Source: Pseudomonadota bacterium (GTDB lineage: Bacteria > Pseudomonadota > Gammaproteobacteria > Burkholderiales > SG8-39). From it: a stretch of 39,822 bases of DNA. The stretch is from the NCBI GenBank assembly GCA_026399375.1, contig JAPLRD010000005.1, forward strand, positions 25,679 to 65,500, written 5' to 3'. Position numbers and translations under genes: made by a program. A model generated the notes under the pieces. It was not told where the DNA came from. It saw only the letters and a list, made by a program, of their open reading frames with translations, and made no database searches. Positions within the stretch are counted from its first letter, which is position 1; every line of letters begins with the position of its first letter. Shown one piece after another: positions 38,039-39,822 of this stretch.

Positions 38039-39822
<1,784 letters not shown>

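Overview
The window reads as a high-GC chromosome segment of a betaproteobacterium. This rests on gene content and order: queA-tgt-yajC-secD-secF, the divergent purM / AI-2E-family permease-hda pair, pcnB-folK-deoxynucleoside kinase-panC, and a cytochrome c'. The genus cannot be fixed from the sequence alone. Almost everything is chromosomal housekeeping. I saw no insertion sequence, prophage, integrase or CRISPR array. Both ends are cut inside genes: an M20 amidohydrolase on the left and dnaE on the right.

Layout. 1-9489: M20 amidohydrolase (partial), a chemotaxis receptor, corA, a PLP aminotransferase, a tight NUDIX / exported hypothetical / mnmA operon, a DoxX protein and a glutathione transferase. 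9607-12335: purB, then a periplasmic cytochrome c' and a membrane cytochrome b561-type protein that converge on one bidirectional terminator. 12386-17910 (minus strand): queA, tgt, yajC, secD, secF. 17988-18592: tRNA-Leu(CAA) and a two-CBS protein. 18727-23151: a broken aryl-CoA monooxygenase/old-yellow-enzyme fusion gene, a malate/lactate-type dehydrogenase and a ketopantoate-reductase-like protein.

23268-29061 is the most interesting block and looks like an oxygen-limitation module. It holds a Dnr-like Crp/Fnr regulator without N-terminal cluster cysteines, a C-terminally truncated metallo-beta-lactamase/beta-CASP protein with a near-perfect FNR/Dnr box in front of it, a 78-residue orphan protein, and the class III (anaerobic) ribonucleotide reductase genes. 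The reductase is split. The large NrdD protein stops just after its zinc site. The glycyl-radical segment is a separate 61-residue gene with its own strong ribosome-binding site, followed by nrdG. Two NrdR-box-like palindromes exactly 31 bp apart lie in front of nrdD.

29070-33984 (minus strand): hda, a HAD phosphatase, pcnB, folK, a deoxynucleoside kinase and panC, with no panB. 33984-39822: a permease, purM (divergent), a DMT permease overlapping trhO, and the start of dnaE. Three wobble-base tRNA modification functions (mnmA, queA/tgt, trhO) lie within about 31 kb. Identifications rest on recognised motifs and remembered family features; no database search was run.
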